Shown here: in pieces, positions 25,449-33,910 of the stretch
Layout of the letters: every line of letters begins with the position of its first letter
Position numbering within the stretch: the first letter of the stretch is position 1
From: an uncultured Flavobacteriaceae bacterium
GTDB taxonomy: Bacteria; Bacteroidota; Bacteroidia; Flavobacteriales; Flavobacteriaceae
Direction: 5' to 3'
Length of the DNA: 49,642 nt
NCBI GenBank assembly: GCA_938073895.1
Contig: CALJFB010000045.1
Location: forward strand, 1 to 49,642
Position numbers and translations under genes: made by a program
Notes under the pieces: model-generated
Databases searched by the model: none
What the model was told of the DNA's origin: nothing
Seen by the model: the letters and a program-made list of their open reading frames with translations, nothing else

Positions 25449-26087
25449 TTAATAATTGCGTTGAGCTTGTTTAAGCTTTTTTAATGCCTCTATAACTTGA
25501 TTATGCCCATATTCTCCAAAATAGCTCACGTAATTTCCGTTTGGACCAACTATTACAAAGCTTCCACAGCTATAATGATATTTAAAAAAAGATTTTTCTA
25601 TAATTTGAAATGGATCTAAATCCCATTCATTAACATTATTCTTTGCATTAAGCCCATAATTATCTTTATATATTTTAATAATATTTAAAGAGTCTTTACG
25701 TTTAATTTTTTTTTCTAATTTTGAGTACCATTTCTTATAACTCTTTTTAGTAGCAGATCCAGTAGAGTTACACAGATCCTTTCCAGGGTAATAATAAATC
25801 AAGGTGTTTTTTGATACATCTAAAGGTTGGTAAATATTGGCTTTAACTGTTAATAATAATTGTTTTATTTTTTTTAGTTTTCCTTGATTTTCTCTAAGTA
25901 CTAATATTTTTGTACTATCATTTTTTAGAATAACTAAATAGGATTCATAGTTATTTAATTTTCTAAAATACTTTTCTTTGGAGATTTTGTTGTTATCACT
26001 ATCAAAATAACTCATTTTTTGAGCTTCGGACTGTAACGAAAGCATTAAAAATACAATACATATTGATGACTTTAAAAGTAGTTTCAT
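25449..26087 (-). CDS. Exported protein, thioredoxin-fold-like, function unknown
   Basis: 212 residues with a signal peptide (1-22, ending Ser-Glu-Ala-Gln). The body has 'NTLIYYYPGKDLCNSTGSATKK' followed by a helical charged stretch and 'SCGSFVIVGPNGNYVSYFGEYGHNQVIEALKKLKQ'; the last part looks like the C-terminal beta-hairpin and helix of thioredoxin/AhpC-like domains ('vlvgpdGkv...g....l...l'). The usual CxxC is not present. I infer a degenerate thioredoxin-fold protein with low certainty. It lies on the same strand between the ArsC-like gene and the TonB receptor, with short gaps, so co-transcription is possible. Confidence 0.6.
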   Translation of the reverse strand: MKLLLKSSICIVFLMLSLQSEAQKMSYFDSDNNKISKEKYFRKLNNYESYLVILKNDSTKILVLRENQGKLKKIKQLLLTVKANIYQPLDVSKNTLIYYYPGKDLCNSTGSATKKSYKKWYSKLEKKIKRKDSLNIIKIYKDNYGLNAKNNVNEWDLDPFQIIEKSFFKYHYSCGSFVIVGPNGNYVSYFGEYGHNQVIEALKKLKQAQRNY

Positions 26088-26102
26088 AAAAAGAGTTTAA
26101 AA

Positions 26103-26444
26103 CTATAAAATAGTATCAATTAATTCTGTTGGTCTTGCCACAACTGCTTTGTTTCCATTTACAATAATTGGTCTTTCTATTAGTTTGGGATTTTTAACCA
26201 TTGCTTCAATAACTTGAGCGTCTGTTAATTCTTTTCCTTTATAATCGCTTTTCCAAATGGCTTCGGTTTTTCTAACTAATTGAATAGGCGTAAAACCTAA
26301 TTTTGTAATTAACTGTGATAATTCTTCTATTGTAACGTTTTGTTCTAAGTATTTTACAACTTCGAATTCTACATTTTTTTCTTCTAAATGTGCAACTCCT
26401 AAACGCGATTTACTACAACGTGGATTATGGTATATTTTAATCAT
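26103..26444 (-). CDS. arsC: ArsC-family reductase
   Basis: 113 residues with the glutaredoxin-like ArsC fold. All four active-site residues of plasmid ArsC are found at matching spacing: Cys10 ('HNPRCSKSR'), Arg58 ('IQLVRKTE'), Arg91 ('LIERPIIVNG') and Arg104 ('VVARP'), which is why arsenate reduction with glutathione/glutaredoxin-type donors is likelier than an Spx or YffB role. There are no other ars genes (no ArsB/Acr3/ArsR) nearby, so the physiological substrate is uncertain. It starts 15 bp ahead of the thioredoxin-like exported protein gene. Confidence 0.85.
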   Translation of the reverse strand: MIKIYHNPRCSKSRLGVAHLEEKNVEFEVVKYLEQNVTIEELSQLITKLGFTPIQLVRKTEAIWKSDYKGKELTDAQVIEAMVKNPKLIERPIIVNGNKAVVARPTELIDTIL

Positions 26445-26552
26445 TTTGTTTGTTTATTTGAATATTTCTTTACTTCGGATTTTATATACAAAGTCCTAAA
26501 GTGTTTTTATTATGAATTTTTGTTAATTAAATAGAAATTAACGGTAAACTGC

Positions 26553-28862
26553 TTAACTATTCAATATTTTAAAAACAAGCTCTTTAGTCATTGTTTGGCC
26601 GTTTGCTTTTGCTCTAATATCATTGTAAGAAAATCTAAAACTGCATCCATCTTTATAGGCGCTACAGCCATAAGCAGTTTTTCCTTTTAGAATGGTTCCT
26701 TTTTTACATTTAGGACATGTGTTTTTGTTGTTTTCTTCGGAATTATTTGATGATTTTACACCTGTTTTTTTAGGTTCTAACTTTAACTTAAAAGCTTCAT
26801 CAAAACGTAATAAACCTTCTAGTGTTTCATTATTAATTTTAAATCCTTTTAAATTTACCGTACTACCTTTATCTAATAAACGCTTGTATTGATTTTCGGA
26901 TATTTTCTTTTCTCCAAACTCAAAAGGCAATACAAAATCGCAAGTTTTACCATAAAGATTACAACCATAAGCGCTTTTTCCTTTTACTAATTGTCCGGTT
27001 TTACATTTAGGACAAGCAGCAGAAACAATGCCTTTAGTAGCTGTTTTTTTTGCAGCTTTCTTTTTAGTTGGTGTAGTTGTTTTATTGTTAGTATAACTAA
27101 TTTTGGCTTCGTTTTTTTCGCTTCTAACTTCGTAGACCAATTGATCTACCATTTTCTTCATATTATTAATAAAGGTTCCAGCACTAAATTGGCCTTTTTC
27201 AATATCTTTTAATTGTTTTTCCCAAAGTCCAGTAAGTTCTGCAGATTTTAATAAATCGTTTTTAATAGTTTCTATTAACTGAATTCCAGTAACTGTTGGT
27301 AATACTTGCTTTTTATTACGTTTTATGTATTTACGTCTAAATAATGTTTCGATAATATTGGCTCGAGTAGAAGGTCTTCCAATGCCATTTTCTTTCATTA
27401 AATCACGCAACTCATCATTATCCACTTGCTTTCCAGCTGTTTCCATAGCACGTAGCAAAGTAGCTTCTGTAAACTGACTTGGTGGCTTGGTTTCTTTTTC
27501 TAAAAAAGATGGTTCGTGCGGACCTTTTTCTCCTTTTACAAAATTTGGCAATAAGCCAGATTCTGTATTTTTAGAATTTGGTGTTTCAAAAACAATGCGC
27601 CAACCTTTACTTAAAATTTCTTTGCCAGTAGTTTTAAAATTTACTGTATCTGCTTTTCCAATAACTGTGGTGTTAGATACCTTACAATCGTCGTAAAAAA
27701 CGGCTATAAAGCGTCTGGTAATAATATCGTAAACCTGTTGTTGGTTGTATTGTAAGTTAATTTGTATTCCTGTTGGAATTATGGCGTGGTGATCTGTAAC
27801 TTTAGCATCGTCGAAAACGCGTTTGGATTTTTTTATCTTTTTACCTAAAAGTGGCTGTGTTAATGCGCTATAACTTTTTAAATTAGTAAGTATTCCTGGT
27901 ACTTTTGGGTAAATATCGTTTGGTAAAAAAGAGGTGTCAACTCTTGGATAGGTAACCACTTTTTGTTCGTATAATTTCTGAACAATTTTTAACGTTTCAT
28001 CTGCCGAAAACCCAAATTTAGTATTACAATATACTTGTAAACCTGTTAAATCAAATAGTTTTGGTGCGTATTCGTTTCCGTTTTTATTTTTGGTAGATAC
28101 AATTTCAAAATCGTGTTCTTTTACCTTTGTTGCTAAAGCTTGGCCTTCTTCAACTTTTGTAAATCGGCCTTCTTCGTAACTAAATAATGTATCTCTGTAT
28201 AAGGTTTGTAGTTCCCAATATGGTTTTGGTTTAAAGTTTTCAATGTCTTTAAATCGGTTTACAACCATTGCTAATGTTGGTGTTTGTACGCGACCAACGC
28301 TTAAAACTTGTTTATATCCACCATGTTTTACGGTATATAATCTTGTGGCATTCATTCCTAAAAGCCAATCTCCAATAGCTCTAGAAAATCCTGCGTAATA
28401 TAAATTATCGTATTTTTTACTAGATTGTAAGTTGTTAAAGCCTTCTTTTATGGCTTCGGTTGTTAAAGACGAAATCCATAAGCGTTGTACTTCGCCTTTA
28501 TAATTAGCTTGATCTAAAACCCAACGTTGTATTAATTCTCCTTCTGTTCCTGCATCGCCACAGTTTATAACCACGTTTGCTTTGTCAAATAATTTTTTAA
28601 CAATACCAAACTGTTTTTTTATCCCAGCATCGTTAGTTACTTTGGTTTCAAACTTATCTGGCAACATTGGTAGGTTATTTAAATCCCAACTTTTCCAATG
28701 CGGTTTATAATCGTTTGGTTCTTTTAAAGTACATAAATGCCCAAAAGTGTAGGTAACTTGGTAACCATTTCCTTCGTAATAGCCGTCATGTTTAGTGTTT
28801 GCGCCAACTACTTGGGCAATTTCTCTAGCAACACTTGGTTTTTCGGCTATACAGACTTTCAA
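26553..28862 (-). CDS. topB: DNA topoisomerase III
   Basis: Type IA topoisomerase of 769 residues that passes single strands and unlinks replication or recombination intermediates. The TOPRIM domain starts 'MKVCIAEKPSVAREIAQVVG' with Asp/Glu metal ligands in 'NCGDAGTEGELIQRW'; active-site Tyr305 lies in 'VTYPRVDTSFLP'; 'LSVGRVQTPTLAMVV' and 'RDLMKENGIGRPSTRANII' are further conserved blocks. Two C-terminal zinc-ribbon repeats are visible ('CPKCKTGQLVKGKSAYGC' and 'CPKCKKGTILKGKTAYGC', each with a distal Cys), separated by a Lys/Thr-rich linker. Such extended C-termini are common in this group's TopB. It is monocistronic. Confidence 0.95.
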   Translation of the reverse strand: MKVCIAEKPSVAREIAQVVGANTKHDGYYEGNGYQVTYTFGHLCTLKEPNDYKPHWKSWDLNNLPMLPDKFETKVTNDAGIKKQFGIVKKLFDKANVVINCGDAGTEGELIQRWVLDQANYKGEVQRLWISSLTTEAIKEGFNNLQSSKKYDNLYYAGFSRAIGDWLLGMNATRLYTVKHGGYKQVLSVGRVQTPTLAMVVNRFKDIENFKPKPYWELQTLYRDTLFSYEEGRFTKVEEGQALATKVKEHDFEIVSTKNKNGNEYAPKLFDLTGLQVYCNTKFGFSADETLKIVQKLYEQKVVTYPRVDTSFLPNDIYPKVPGILTNLKSYSALTQPLLGKKIKKSKRVFDDAKVTDHHAIIPTGIQINLQYNQQQVYDIITRRFIAVFYDDCKVSNTTVIGKADTVNFKTTGKEILSKGWRIVFETPNSKNTESGLLPNFVKGEKGPHEPSFLEKETKPPSQFTEATLLRAMETAGKQVDNDELRDLMKENGIGRPSTRANIIETLFRRKYIKRNKKQVLPTVTGIQLIETIKNDLLKSAELTGLWEKQLKDIEKGQFSAGTFINNMKKMVDQLVYEVRSEKNEAKISYTNNKTTTPTKKKAAKKTATKGIVSAACPKCKTGQLVKGKSAYGCNLYGKTCDFVLPFEFGEKKISENQYKRLLDKGSTVNLKGFKINNETLEGLLRFDEAFKLKLEPKKTGVKSSNNSEENNKNTCPKCKKGTILKGKTAYGCSAYKDGCSFRFSYNDIRAKANGQTMTKELVFKILNS

Positions 28863-29503
28863 ATTATTTGGTTTTGTTTAACGGTGCAAAGTAATATTTT
28901 TTGTTAAATTTTTTAAGATGATTTGTTAGGAGTTATTAACCAAATTTCAAGTCTATTCTAAAATAAGTATTGGTCTCTAATTTTTTTGCATTCTTATTTT
29001 TATGCTCAAGTAGATTAAAGTTAAAAATTATAAGTGTTATTTAAATTTGTTAGTACACAGAGTTTCTAGAATAAACATAGAGGTTTATGTAACCAAAGTT
29101 ATAGTTGTTGTAAATAATATTTATACAATTTACATGGATTTGAACTAATTTTAATATGGTTTAATTTTTTGTGTATTGTAAATCTTAATTAAATAAAGCG
29201 AGTTAGACTTTAGTGAAGTAAACAAAAGTTCTTTTTTGCTTTTAATATTTAAATTAGCTTTTTTATTAGCACCATTGCAAGTGTTTACGTAGTATTTTAA
29301 ATTACTTTGTATTAGAAAGTTTACTAAAAAGGTCATTTAATGTGCAGCTTTTTTTTTAACTTTTACATAAGTTTTGCTTATGCCATATAATTGTAAAAAT
29401 TAATTAGAACTCGTGTTAATAATCTGTTTAAGAATTTTATCATAAAAAAAACTTAAATAGTTTATAGTTATTAAGTTTTCCATATTTTTGTTTATATATG
29501 TTA
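28863..29503. other. Long AT-rich intergenic region
   Basis: About 640 bp between divergent topB and the His-rich protein/TonB locus. At the left, a TTACTTTG box on the minus strand (near 28885-28892) is a plausible topB promoter. At the right, TATTTTTG (29483-29490) fits the -7 consensus for the plus-strand locus, 14 bp before an ATG at 29504. An open frame of about 60 codons on the minus strand (29151-29336) has Lys/Asn-rich low-complexity composition and no features; I do not accept it as a gene. No RNA or repeat is evident. Confidence 0.55.
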
Positions 29504-29548
29504 ATGTTAAAAAACATTTTTACTAAAGTATTGTGACTAATTTTATTA

Positions 29549-29827
29549 GTGCTTTTATTAGTGCCTACATTTTTAGCATTAGAGCATAGTTTTGAGCAGC
29601 ACGAGCATAAAGTTTGTTTAGACAACGCATTGCACATGCATGAGGACATTGTGGAGTGTCATATTGGAGACTACCAATTCACACCATATCAATTTGACCT
29701 AAATATTTATAGAGAATACGTAGAATTTAATATTATAAAGCAACCTATATTTAATTCTAAATATATTGTTTACTCAAATTATACTTCAAATTTAAATCTT
29801 CTTAGAGGTCCGCCATTTTTTAGTTAA
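29549..29827 (+). CDS. Small His/Cys-rich exported protein, N-terminus interrupted by TGA
   Basis: The uninterrupted frame begins with GTG at 29549 (92 residues). Upstream in the same frame is an ATG at 29504 that opens 'MLKNIFTKVL', then TGA (29534-29536), then 'LILLVLLLVPTFLALEHSFE': together a complete signal peptide split by one stop codon. The mature part carries His/Cys clusters ('HSFEQHEHKVC', 'HMHEDIVECHIGDYQF'), a pattern I associate with small metal-binding proteins beside TonB receptors; relatives usually have a second Cys where this one has 'CHIG' (recollection, not a search). It precedes a TonB receptor by 30 bp. Either a recent pseudogene, a sequencing error, or a protein made from the GTG with a shortened signal. 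Confidence 0.6.
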   Translation: MLLLVPTFLALEHSFEQHEHKVCLDNALHMHEDIVECHIGDYQFTPYQFDLNIYREYVEFNIIKQPIFNSKYIVYSNYTSNLNLLRGPPFFS

Positions 29828-29857
29828 ACTTATTTATTGTTTAATTAAAAATATATT

Positions 29858-32257
29858 ATGCGCATTTTATTTAGTGTAGTAGCTTGTTTACTTTTTTCTC
29901 AAGTTTATGCACAAGATTGTAGCAATACTTTTAAAGGAAAAGTAGTTGACTTACATGACAATACGGTATTAGTTGGTGCTACGGTTATTTTAGCAGGCTT
30001 AGAGCAAGCTGTTTTAACCAATATAAATGGTGAGTTTACTTTTAGCAATTTATGTATTAAGGACTATACGTTTCAAGTTTCTCATCCATTTTGCAGCACT
30101 AAAGCTTATACCATAAAAGTTAATGGAGATACCAATAAAACTTTTTATTTAGAACATCATTTAGAAGAACTTAATGAAGTTGCTTTAAGTGGTAAAGCTT
30201 TCAATTCTTTAACAAAAACGGCTAACGAGTCTGTTATTAAAAAAGAAACTATAGATAACTTTTCTAGCAAGTCTCTAGCAGATTTGTTGGAGTCGGTTTC
30301 TGGTGTTACTAAATTAAGTACAGGAAATAGTATTTCTAAACCAATTATTAATGGTTTGCATAGTTCTAGAGTTGTAATAATAAACGATGGTTCTAGACTT
30401 AAAGACCAAGATTGGGGCATTGAGCATGCACCAAATTTAGATGTAAATTCTATTAGCAGAGTTACAGTAATTAAAGGCGCTAATGCACTTAGGTATAGTG
30501 GAGATGCTGTTGGAGGATTAATTATTACAGAATCTAACAAAATACCTGTTAAGGATACTATTTATGGTAGTACTATTTTAAGTTTACATAGTAATGGTAA
30601 AGGTGGAACTGTAAGTTCTAACTTAACACAATCTTTTGAGTCTGGTGTTTTTGCATCGGTTCAAGGTACATTAAAGCGTTTTGGCGATTTCAATTCGCCA
30701 GACTATAATTTAAGTAATACCGGTTTTTTTGAGCGCGATGTTTCATTAAAATTTGGCTTAAATAAATTTAGCTATGGTGTGACAGGAAGTTACTCGTATT
30801 TTAAAAATAGTGTAGGAATCTTAAGAGCTTCACATTTAGGAGGCGCATCAGACCAAATTGCCGCAATTTCAAGTCCAAAACCGCTTTTTATAGACGATTT
30901 TACGTATGCAATTAACAACCCAAAACAAGAGGTAACACATCAAGTTTATCGATTAAATGCTTTTAAGAAGCTTAATAAATTAGGGAAGTTAAATGTTCAG
31001 TATAATTATCAAAAAAATAAGCGTTTAGAGTTTGATATTAGGCGAGGCGACCAAGAAAATGTGGCTTCTGTAGATTTAGAACTAAGCAGTCATAATGTAT
31101 TATTAGATTTAGAAACGAAGTTAAACAGCACAGGAGATTATTTAAAATATGGTGTAAGTTTATCTTATCAAAACAATTATGCAAACCCAGAAACTGGAGT
31201 TAGACGTTTAATTCCAGATTATGATGCTTTTGAAGCTTCAGTTTATGGGGTTTATTCAGCAAATTTAAATGATAAATTAACTTTTGAATTTGGTTCGAGA
31301 TTAGATTACAGAAATATTGATGCTTTAAAGTTTTATAGAATATCTTTTTGGGAATCTAGAAATTACGATGTTCTTTTTCCTCATTTAGTAGTTCAAGAGT
31401 ACGATAATCAGATTTTAACTAATCCAAATTTAACTTTTGTGAATTTATCAGGAGCTACTGGTTTAGAATTTAAAATAGATGATTTTCAAACGTTAAAATT
31501 AAACTATGGTTTAGCATCAAGAGCTCCAAATCCTTCAGAATTATTTAGTGAAGGTTTACATCATTCTGCCTCTAGGATAGAATTAGGCGATTTAAGTTTT
31601 AAACCCGAAATCTCTCATAAAATAGCATTTAATTATGAAAGAAAAGGTGAAACATTAGCATTTAATTTTAATCCTTTTATTCAGTTTGTAAATCGTTTTA
31701 AGGTTTTAGAACCTACAAGCGTAGAACAAACTACTAGAGGTAATTTTCAAGTGTGGAGCTACAGAGAAACCAATGCAAAATTATATGGTTTAGATATAGA
31801 TGTAACATATAAACCACTAAAAAATCTAGAGATAAATCAGCAATTTGCTGTGGTAAAAGGTTACGATGATTCAAATAAACCCTTAATTAGCTTGCCACCA
31901 GTAGCTTTAAACAATACAATAAACTACACAATTAAAAAATTAAAACAACTAAAACTTACATTACAGAATAATTATGTGTTTGAACAAAACGAATTTCCAA
32001 ACACAAATTTTGATGTATTTGTACCAACAACACAAACATTCCAAACAGTTGATTTAAGTACGCCACCAAGCGCTTATTTTTTAACAAATTTTAAAGTAAG
32101 TATGCCATTAAATCTATCAAATAACCAGACATTAAATGTAGGATTATTTGTAGACAATGTATTTAATATTAGCTATAGGAATTATTTAAATCGTTTTAGA
32201 TATTATGCAGACGATTTAGGTAGAAACATTTCTATTCAAATAAAATTTAATTATTAA
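29858..32257 (+). CDS. TonB-dependent receptor
   Basis: A 799-residue outer-membrane receptor with signal peptide 1-18. Residues 22-105 are a carboxypeptidase-like domain ('FKGKVVDLHDNTVLVGATVI') with extra cysteines ('DCSN', 'LCIKDY', 'FCSTKAY'). The plug has 'ADLLESVSGVTKLSTGNSI', 'SKPIINGLHSSRVVIINDGS', 'DWGIEHAPNLDVNSISRVTV' and 'VIKGANALRYSGDAVGGLII', as in receptors for metal complexes or small chelates. The barrel ends 'RNISIQIKFNY' with the classical C-terminal aromatic. The flanking His-rich protein and lipoprotein, and the His residues in the plug, make transition-metal uptake the likeliest role, but this is inference; there is no Zur or Fur box that I can defend. Confidence 0.9.
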   Translation: MRILFSVVACLLFSQVYAQDCSNTFKGKVVDLHDNTVLVGATVILAGLEQAVLTNINGEFTFSNLCIKDYTFQVSHPFCSTKAYTIKVNGDTNKTFYLEHHLEELNEVALSGKAFNSLTKTANESVIKKETIDNFSSKSLADLLESVSGVTKLSTGNSISKPIINGLHSSRVVIINDGSRLKDQDWGIEHAPNLDVNSISRVTVIKGANALRYSGDAVGGLIITESNKIPVKDTIYGSTILSLHSNGKGGTVSSNLTQSFESGVFASVQGTLKRFGDFNSPDYNLSNTGFFERDVSLKFGLNKFSYGVTGSYSYFKNSVGILRASHLGGASDQIAAISSPKPLFIDDFTYAINNPKQEVTHQVYRLNAFKKLNKLGKLNVQYNYQKNKRLEFDIRRGDQENVASVDLELSSHNVLLDLETKLNSTGDYLKYGVSLSYQNNYANPETGVRRLIPDYDAFEASVYGVYSANLNDKLTFEFGSRLDYRNIDALKFYRISFWESRNYDVLFPHLVVQEYDNQILTNPNLTFVNLSGATGLEFKIDDFQTLKLNYGLASRAPNPSELFSEGLHHSASRIELGDLSFKPEISHKIAFNYERKGETLAFNFNPFIQFVNRFKVLEPTSVEQTTRGNFQVWSYRETNAKLYGLDIDVTYKPLKNLEINQQFAVVKGYDDSNKPLISLPPVALNNTINYTIKKLKQLKLTLQNNYVFEQNEFPNTNFDVFVPTTQTFQTVDLSTPPSAYFLTNFKVSMPLNLSNNQTLNVGLFVDNVFNISYRNYLNRFRYYADDLGRNISIQIKFNY

Positions 32258-32268
32258 AACAAACTATT

Positions 32269-32820
32269 ATGAAAACTATTAAATTATTAAGCCTTGTAGC
32301 AATTTTAGCATTAACCTTTTCTTGTTCTAGTGATGATGTTAATCCATTACCAGTAAATGAAGAAGAGTTAATTACAACCGTAAAAATTGTTTTAACTAAC
32401 AGTACTAATTTAAGCGAATCTGTAACATTAACTTACACAGATTTAGATGGTGATGGGCCAGATGCTCCAGTAATTATAAACGGTAATTTTAATGCTAATA
32501 CAAATTATACAGGAACTGTTCAGTTTTTAAATGAAACTGAAACTCCAGCAGATGACATTACGTTAGAAGTTAAGGATGAAGATGACGAGCACCAGGTGTT
32601 TTACTCTTTTAGCAATGCACTAAACATAACTGCTACAGCAACAGATGTAGATGTAAATAATAACCCATTAGGATTAGAGTTTAATTTTAATACAGGAGCA
32701 GTTAGTAGTGGAACATTTACTTTAGTATTAAAACATGAGCCAGCAAAACCTAATACAGGTATTTTAGACGCTGGAGGAGAAACAGATGTAGAGGTTACAT
32801 TTAGTGTAAGTGTAATTTAA
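32269..32820 (+). CDS. Lipoprotein downstream of TonB receptor
   Basis: 183 residues: signal peptide with lipobox Phe-Ser-Cys19, an acidic linker, then a beta-rich domain with 'ELITTVKIVLTNSTNLSESV', 'YTDLDGDGPDAPVI', 'EVKDEDDEHQVFYSFS' and 'SGTFTLVLKHEPAKPN'. It looks like the family sometimes labelled 'type 1 periplasmic binding fold' next to TonB receptors in Flavobacteriia; the fold name is not evident from the sequence. The Asp/Glu/His-rich loops could bind a metal ion. It starts 11 bp after the receptor stop, so they are co-expressed, and a terminator follows. Probably a surface or periplasmic-face partner of the receptor. Confidence 0.8.
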   Translation: MKTIKLLSLVAILALTFSCSSDDVNPLPVNEEELITTVKIVLTNSTNLSESVTLTYTDLDGDGPDAPVIINGNFNANTNYTGTVQFLNETETPADDITLEVKDEDDEHQVFYSFSNALNITATATDVDVNNNPLGLEFNFNTGAVSSGTFTLVLKHEPAKPNTGILDAGGETDVEVTFSVSVI

Positions 32821-32843
32821 AATTTAAATCTCTTATAAAAAGT

Positions 32844-32876
32844 AAAAAGCATCCTTTAATTTAAAGGATGCTTTTT
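32844..32876. terminator. Bidirectional hairpin terminator
   Basis: Stem 32844-32857 (AAAAAGCATCCTTT) with 32863-32876, loop AATTT, then T's. It ends the receptor operon (+) and also lies directly beyond the stop of the convergent membrane-protein gene (-). Confidence 0.88.
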
Positions 32877-32895
32877 TTATATGTAATAATTAGAA

Positions 32896-33390
32896 TTAAT
32901 CTTTAAGGAATTTTCCAAGACCAAAACGTCTTAACATTTTCTTTTCGAAGCTCCAGAAAAAATCAAACTGACCAAAAAGCCATCCATAAAACACTAACAA
33001 AATTTGGTAAAAAAACATTACAATTGTAGTATAAACAATAACATAAAGTACACCATTTAAATGTTCTTTAAGATGTAATGTATCTAATAAAGGTCTAACT
33101 ATAAAAACAGAAGACGATCCTGTAACTGCAAAAACTAAAAAAATTCTAATAATTTCCCAACGTTCTTTAACAATCCATTTTTTTTCTAATTTTTTAAATA
33201 GTTTTAAGCATAATTTTAATAGTAAATAGGCAATAACTAGAGTTGCTACTATTTTTAAATAAACAGGTTGGCTTTTTATTATTAAGTTAGAAAGTCTGTA
33301 ACTAGAAAAAAGTAAAGCTATAATTCCTAAAAATGGAAAGAGTAATTGCCAATTTTTAGTAATTTCCCAACGCTTTTTAAATTCTTGCAT
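32896..33390 (-). CDS. Integral membrane protein, DUF6787-like
   Basis: 164 residues with four hydrophobic segments (about 15-33, 43-62, 82-103, 118-142) and basic connecting loops. Two related 'KRWEI'/'KERWEIIRIF' motifs open the two halves, suggesting an internal repeat, and the C-terminus is 'FFWSFEKKMLRRFGLGKFLKD'. I believe this matches the Bacteroidota family DUF6787, sometimes mislabelled as prolipoprotein diacylglyceryl transferase; no Lgt signature is present. Function unknown. An exact -7 box on the minus strand (33414-33421) lies 24 bp before the ATG. Confidence 0.72.
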   Translation of the reverse strand: MQEFKKRWEITKNWQLLFPFLGIIALLFSSYRLSNLIIKSQPVYLKIVATLVIAYLLLKLCLKLFKKLEKKWIVKERWEIIRIFLVFAVTGSSSVFIVRPLLDTLHLKEHLNGVLYVIVYTTIVMFFYQILLVFYGWLFGQFDFFWSFEKKMLRRFGLGKFLKD

Positions 33391-33910
33391 AATTTGATCT
33401 GGTTTAGCGTGTGCAAATATAATTTAATTTATAGGAACTCTTCCTTCAAGAGGATTTTGTTTGTAGGTGTTTTGGAAATAAATAAAGTAATTATAAAGTT
33501 TATAATTAAGCGCATAACCGTAATCTAAGTTATAGTAATAGTTAATTTGTATTTCATATTAGTTTTAAGAATACTTATTAGGTTTATTTACTCGGTTATT
33601 TCTTTAAGTAACATCTTTTTTTGTTCTAAAAAGCTTGAGATTAGTAGTTTTTGGTTAAGCAATACTTTTTAAACAAATAGTAAAGTGAAATCCTATTATA
33701 ATAACTTTATATTCTAAGTTAGAAACCAAACTATTTTATAAAGTTATTAATAATCTTTGTTGTATTTACTTTTTTTGATGAATTGTAGCAAACACAAATT
33801 AACTAATAAATGCGTTTTTATTAGTTAGCACATTTTAAATAAAAGCAGTAAAAAGGATTAAAAAAAAAGCCAAACATAACGTTTGGCTTTAATTCTATAT
33901 ATTTTTACTA
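33391..33910. other. Intergenic region with two tandem hairpins
   Basis: 520 bp between two minus-strand genes. Left end: minus-strand promoter box TATATTTG at 33414-33421. Right end: an AT-rich hairpin (33801-33810 AACTAATAAA with 33817-33826, loop TGCGTT) and, 40 bp on, the terminator of the DUF937 gene. The approximately 380 bp between holds no frame or repeat that I can support. Confidence 0.6.
33866..33890 (-). terminator. Terminator of the DUF937 gene
   Basis: Stem 33866-33875 (AAAGCCAAAC) with 33881-33890, loop ATAAC. On the minus strand it is followed by a run of eight or more T's, 21 bp past the DUF937 stop codon. Confidence 0.85.

Noticed and set aside
26103..26444. An arsenic resistance operon
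   Set aside because: The ArsC-type residues are present but there is no ArsR, ArsB/Acr3 or other ars gene; the context does not support an operon.
29151..29336. Minus-strand open frame of 61 codons in the topB-receptor gap
   Set aside because: Lys/Asn/Leu-rich, no signal, motif or start context; expected by chance in DNA this rich in A and T. Kept only as part of the intergenic note.
29534..29536. TGA as a selenocysteine codon
   Set aside because: It falls in the hydrophobic signal peptide, not at a redox site, and I see no SECIS-like hairpin directly after it nor sel genes in the window.
30157..30540. Minus-strand open frame of 127 codons inside the second TonB receptor gene
   Set aside because: Antisense shadow of the receptor plug, with no start or domain evidence.
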